Part shown: positions 6,098-7,384 of the stretch, one piece after another | Position numbering within the stretch: the stretch's first letter is position 1 | How the letters are laid out: the number at the start of each line of letters is the position of its first letter | DNA from: Rhodospirillales bacterium | GTDB lineage: Bacteria; Pseudomonadota; Alphaproteobacteria; SMXQ01 | Direction: 5' to 3' | Assembly: GCA_024638585.1 (NCBI GenBank) | Contig: JAHEKA010000105.1 | Location: 1-7,384 of the forward strand | DNA: 7,384 nt | The notes under the pieces: model-generated | What the model was told of the DNA's origin: nothing | Seen by the model: only the letters and a program-made list of their open reading frames with translations | Database searches by the model: none | Translations under genes and position numbers: made by a program

Positions 6098-6105
6098 GGG
6101 AGGAG
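6098..6105 (+). promoter_or_regulatory. Shine-Dalgarno site of the VOC gene
   Basis: GGGAGGAG lies 4 bases before the ATG at 6110 (6 if the GGGAGG core is used). It supports that start and is directly preceded by the 6077-6095 stem-loop. Confidence 0.75.
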
Positions 6106-6109
6106 ACCG

Positions 6110-6910
6110 ATGGCCAGGATCAGCTACCTTGCCGTACTGGCCCGCGCGCCGGAGACGCTCGCGGATTTTTATGGACGGTATTTCGGGTTCGAGAAGCTGG
6201 GCGAAAGCGCGGACGGCGACATCTCGCTGACCGACGGGGGGTTCAACCTGACACTGCTGCGCAAGCGCCCGGAGCTCGGCGAACCGCGCATGGAAACCGG
6301 CCTGCATCACATCGGCATCGCCGTGGACAGCATCGACGACGTCGTTGCGGCCTATCTCAAGCACTATCCGCGCGGCACCGTGCGCGAGGAATCGGGGGAA
6401 ATCGGCCGCGGCGAGGCGCGCATCCATGATCCGGAATGCAATCCGGTCAGCCTGTCGGAGCGGAACTTCGGCCTCGATGGCGGCGGCGCCACCCGGGTTC
6501 CCCGGATCGCCCATGTGGCGCTCAACGCGCTCGATCCCGAAGCGGTGGAGGCGTTCTATCAGAACCTGTTCGGCTATCCCGAGCTGTGGGAAGCGCACGC
6601 CAAACGGCGCCATGAGCCCGGCTATCGCAACCGCCATGTGGGCGACGGGCATACCAATGTCGCCATCCAAGGCTTCTACAATGACAGCGTCGGCCATGAA
6701 GCGCGCATGGGAATCGCCCATATCGGCATGCTGGTCCCGGATTCGGCGGCCATGGCGGAACAGGTGAAAGGGGCGGCGACCATCACCCGGCGCCCGGCCG
6801 AGCGTACCCAGTCCGAAGCCCGAATGCGCGATCCGGAGGGCAACGGATGCGATCTTTCCCAGCGTGGCTGGGAGGTCGAGATCGATACTTGGGCCCGTGC
6901 CGATGCCTGA
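6110..6910 (+). CDS. Two-module VOC (glyoxalase/dioxygenase fold) protein
   Basis: The 266-residue cytoplasmic protein consists of two tandem VOC modules, about 1-120 and 130-256. Each shows the beta-alpha-beta pattern: YLAVLARAPETLADFYGRYFGF (module 1, 6-27) against HVALNALDPEAVEAFYQNLFGY (module 2, 135-156), a second strand HHIGIAVDS or AHIGMLVPDS, and an ending HDPECNPVSLSE or RDPEGNGCDLSQ. Module 2 has candidate metal ligands His135, His204 and Asp248. The matching positions in module 1 are Tyr6, His67 and Ser114, so module 1 looks degraded and may serve structure or substrate binding. The family includes lyases, epimerases, isomerases and extradiol dioxygenases; I cannot pick the reaction. 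Its stop overlaps the start of an MmgE/PrpD gene by 8 bases, which suggests work on the same small organic acid or on a product of it. A good ribosome site fixes the start. Confidence 0.88.
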   Translation: MARISYLAVLARAPETLADFYGRYFGFEKLGESADGDISLTDGGFNLTLLRKRPELGEPRMETGLHHIGIAVDSIDDVVAAYLKHYPRGTVREESGEIGRGEARIHDPECNPVSLSERNFGLDGGGATRVPRIAHVALNALDPEAVEAFYQNLFGYPELWEAHAKRRHEPGYRNRHVGDGHTNVAIQGFYNDSVGHEARMGIAHIGMLVPDSAAMAEQVKGAATITRRPAERTQSEARMRDPEGNGCDLSQRGWEVEIDTWARADA

Positions 6911-7384
6911 TAAGCTGACACATGATCTAAGTGCCTTCGCCTCGGCACTGACCTTCTCCGACCTCGGCCCGGATTCGGTGCACGCCGCCAAACAGCGCTT
7001 GATCGACGCGCTCGGCTGCGCGGTGGGGGCGTCGGACTGCGGACCGGCGGAGATCGGGCGGAGGCTGGCGGCGGGCGAAAGCCCCGGCCTTTATCCGGGG
7101 CGGGTGTTGTTCACGGGGGCGCGCCACAGTCTCAGCACCGCCGCCTTCATCAATTCCGCCATGATCCGAAATTTCGATTTCAACGACCGCTATCCCGGCG
7201 GCCATCCGAGCGACTGCCTCGGCGCCCATCTCGCCCATGCCGGGGCGGCGGCGGTGGACGGCAAGTCGTTTCTCACCGCCATGGTGGCGAGTTATGAGAT
7301 CTTCGGACGGCTCAACGACGCGGCCCAGCTCAGCCGCCAGGGCTGGGACCAGGGATACGTGATTTCGATCTCGACGGTGGCGGG
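6903..7384 (+). CDS. MmgE/PrpD family protein, N-terminal part (runs off the right edge)
   Basis: An open frame from the ATG at 6903 to the window edge gives 160 residues of an MmgE/PrpD family protein, whose members are usually around 450 residues. This family includes 2-methylcitrate dehydratase and cis-aconitate decarboxylase, cytoplasmic enzymes acting on tricarboxylic acids. The identifying stretch is NFDFNDRY (90-97) then HPSDCLGAHLA (101-111), with the conserved Asp92, Asp95, His101 and Asp104, preceded by the helical LIDALGCAVGA (33-43) and followed by GKSFLTAMVASYEIFGRL (120-137). The gene overlaps the VOC stop by 8 bases and has no clear ribosome site of its own, so translation is probably coupled. 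The substrate is not identifiable: prpB or prpC, which would suggest methylcitrate, are not in view. It is truncated by the window, not broken. Confidence 0.9.
   Translation, partial: MPDKLTHDLSAFASALTFSDLGPDSVHAAKQRLIDALGCAVGASDCGPAEIGRRLAAGESPGLYPGRVLFTGARHSLSTAAFINSAMIRNFDFNDRYPGGHPSDCLGAHLAHAGAAAVDGKSFLTAMVASYEIFGRLNDAAQLSRQGWDQGYVISISTVA

Larger units (their letters stand above)
5946..6109. promoter_or_regulatory. Divergent control region between the MCE operon and the VOC gene
   Basis: This 164-base gap is the only substantial non-coding stretch and must carry the start of both divergent transcripts. It holds a C-rich (minus strand) leader before mlaE, a weak rightward promoter candidate, a short dyad within that promoter, and a stem-loop before the VOC ribosome site. 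No clear leftward promoter for the MCE operon could be picked out by eye. Confidence 0.6.

Noticed and set aside
6095..6991. Minus-strand open frame opposite the VOC gene
   Set aside because: It spans two coupled genes antisense and shows no family pattern, whereas the plus strand has clear VOC and PrpD motifs.
1..7384. Defence systems, mobile elements, CRISPR, tRNA or riboswitch
   Set aside because: No repeat array, transposase, integrase, tRNA-like fold or known riboswitch pattern could be seen; every long stretch is accounted for by housekeeping, transport or metabolic genes.

Overview
The window is GC-rich and densely packed with protein-coding genes. The gene content (a STAS-MlaE/MlaF/MCE/lipoprotein transport operon, a class II dihydroorotase, and a VOC protein followed by an MmgE/PrpD protein) points to a Gram-negative proteobacterium, most likely an alphaproteobacterium of Rhodospirillales type. 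That placement is an inference from gene style, not from a marker gene. There are no RNA genes, insertion sequences, CRISPR arrays or long repeats, and no gap between genes exceeds 164 bases.

Region 1 (about 1-2330, rightward) is a pyrimidine cluster: the 3' end of pyrK (iron-sulfur/flavin subunit of NAD-linked dihydroorotate dehydrogenase), pyrD of class 1B, and pyrC (class II dihydroorotase). pyrK and pyrD overlap by 7 bases, and pyrC follows 22 bases after pyrD. Together they would convert carbamoyl-aspartate to dihydroorotate and then to orotate, with electrons passing from PyrD FMN through PyrK to NAD+. The PyrD has two substitutions at normally conserved positions, which leaves its substrate and flow direction open.

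Region 2 (2327-5945, leftward) is a complete four-gene MCE-type lipid transport operon in the order STAS-MlaE permease, MlaF ATPase, MCE protein with a long helical tail, and PqiC-like outer-membrane lipoprotein. The genes are separated by 7 and 34 bases and finally by a 4-base ATGA overlap. The permease and ATPase would sit in and under the inner membrane, the MCE protein would extend into the periplasm, and the lipoprotein would receive or dock it at the outer membrane. Its last gene and pyrC converge tail to tail and share one CTAG for both stop codons.

Region 3 (6110-7384, rightward) holds a two-module VOC (glyoxalase-fold) protein whose stop overlaps the start of an MmgE/PrpD family gene by 8 bases. 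The second gene runs off the right edge. The 164-base divergent gap (5946-6109) holds a tentative promoter, a short dyad inside its spacer and a perfect 7-bp stem-loop just before the ribosome binding site of the VOC gene. I found no convincing evidence of a wholly new system. The most interesting points are the altered PyrD, the make-up of the MCE operon, and the leader structure of the VOC-MmgE/PrpD pair.
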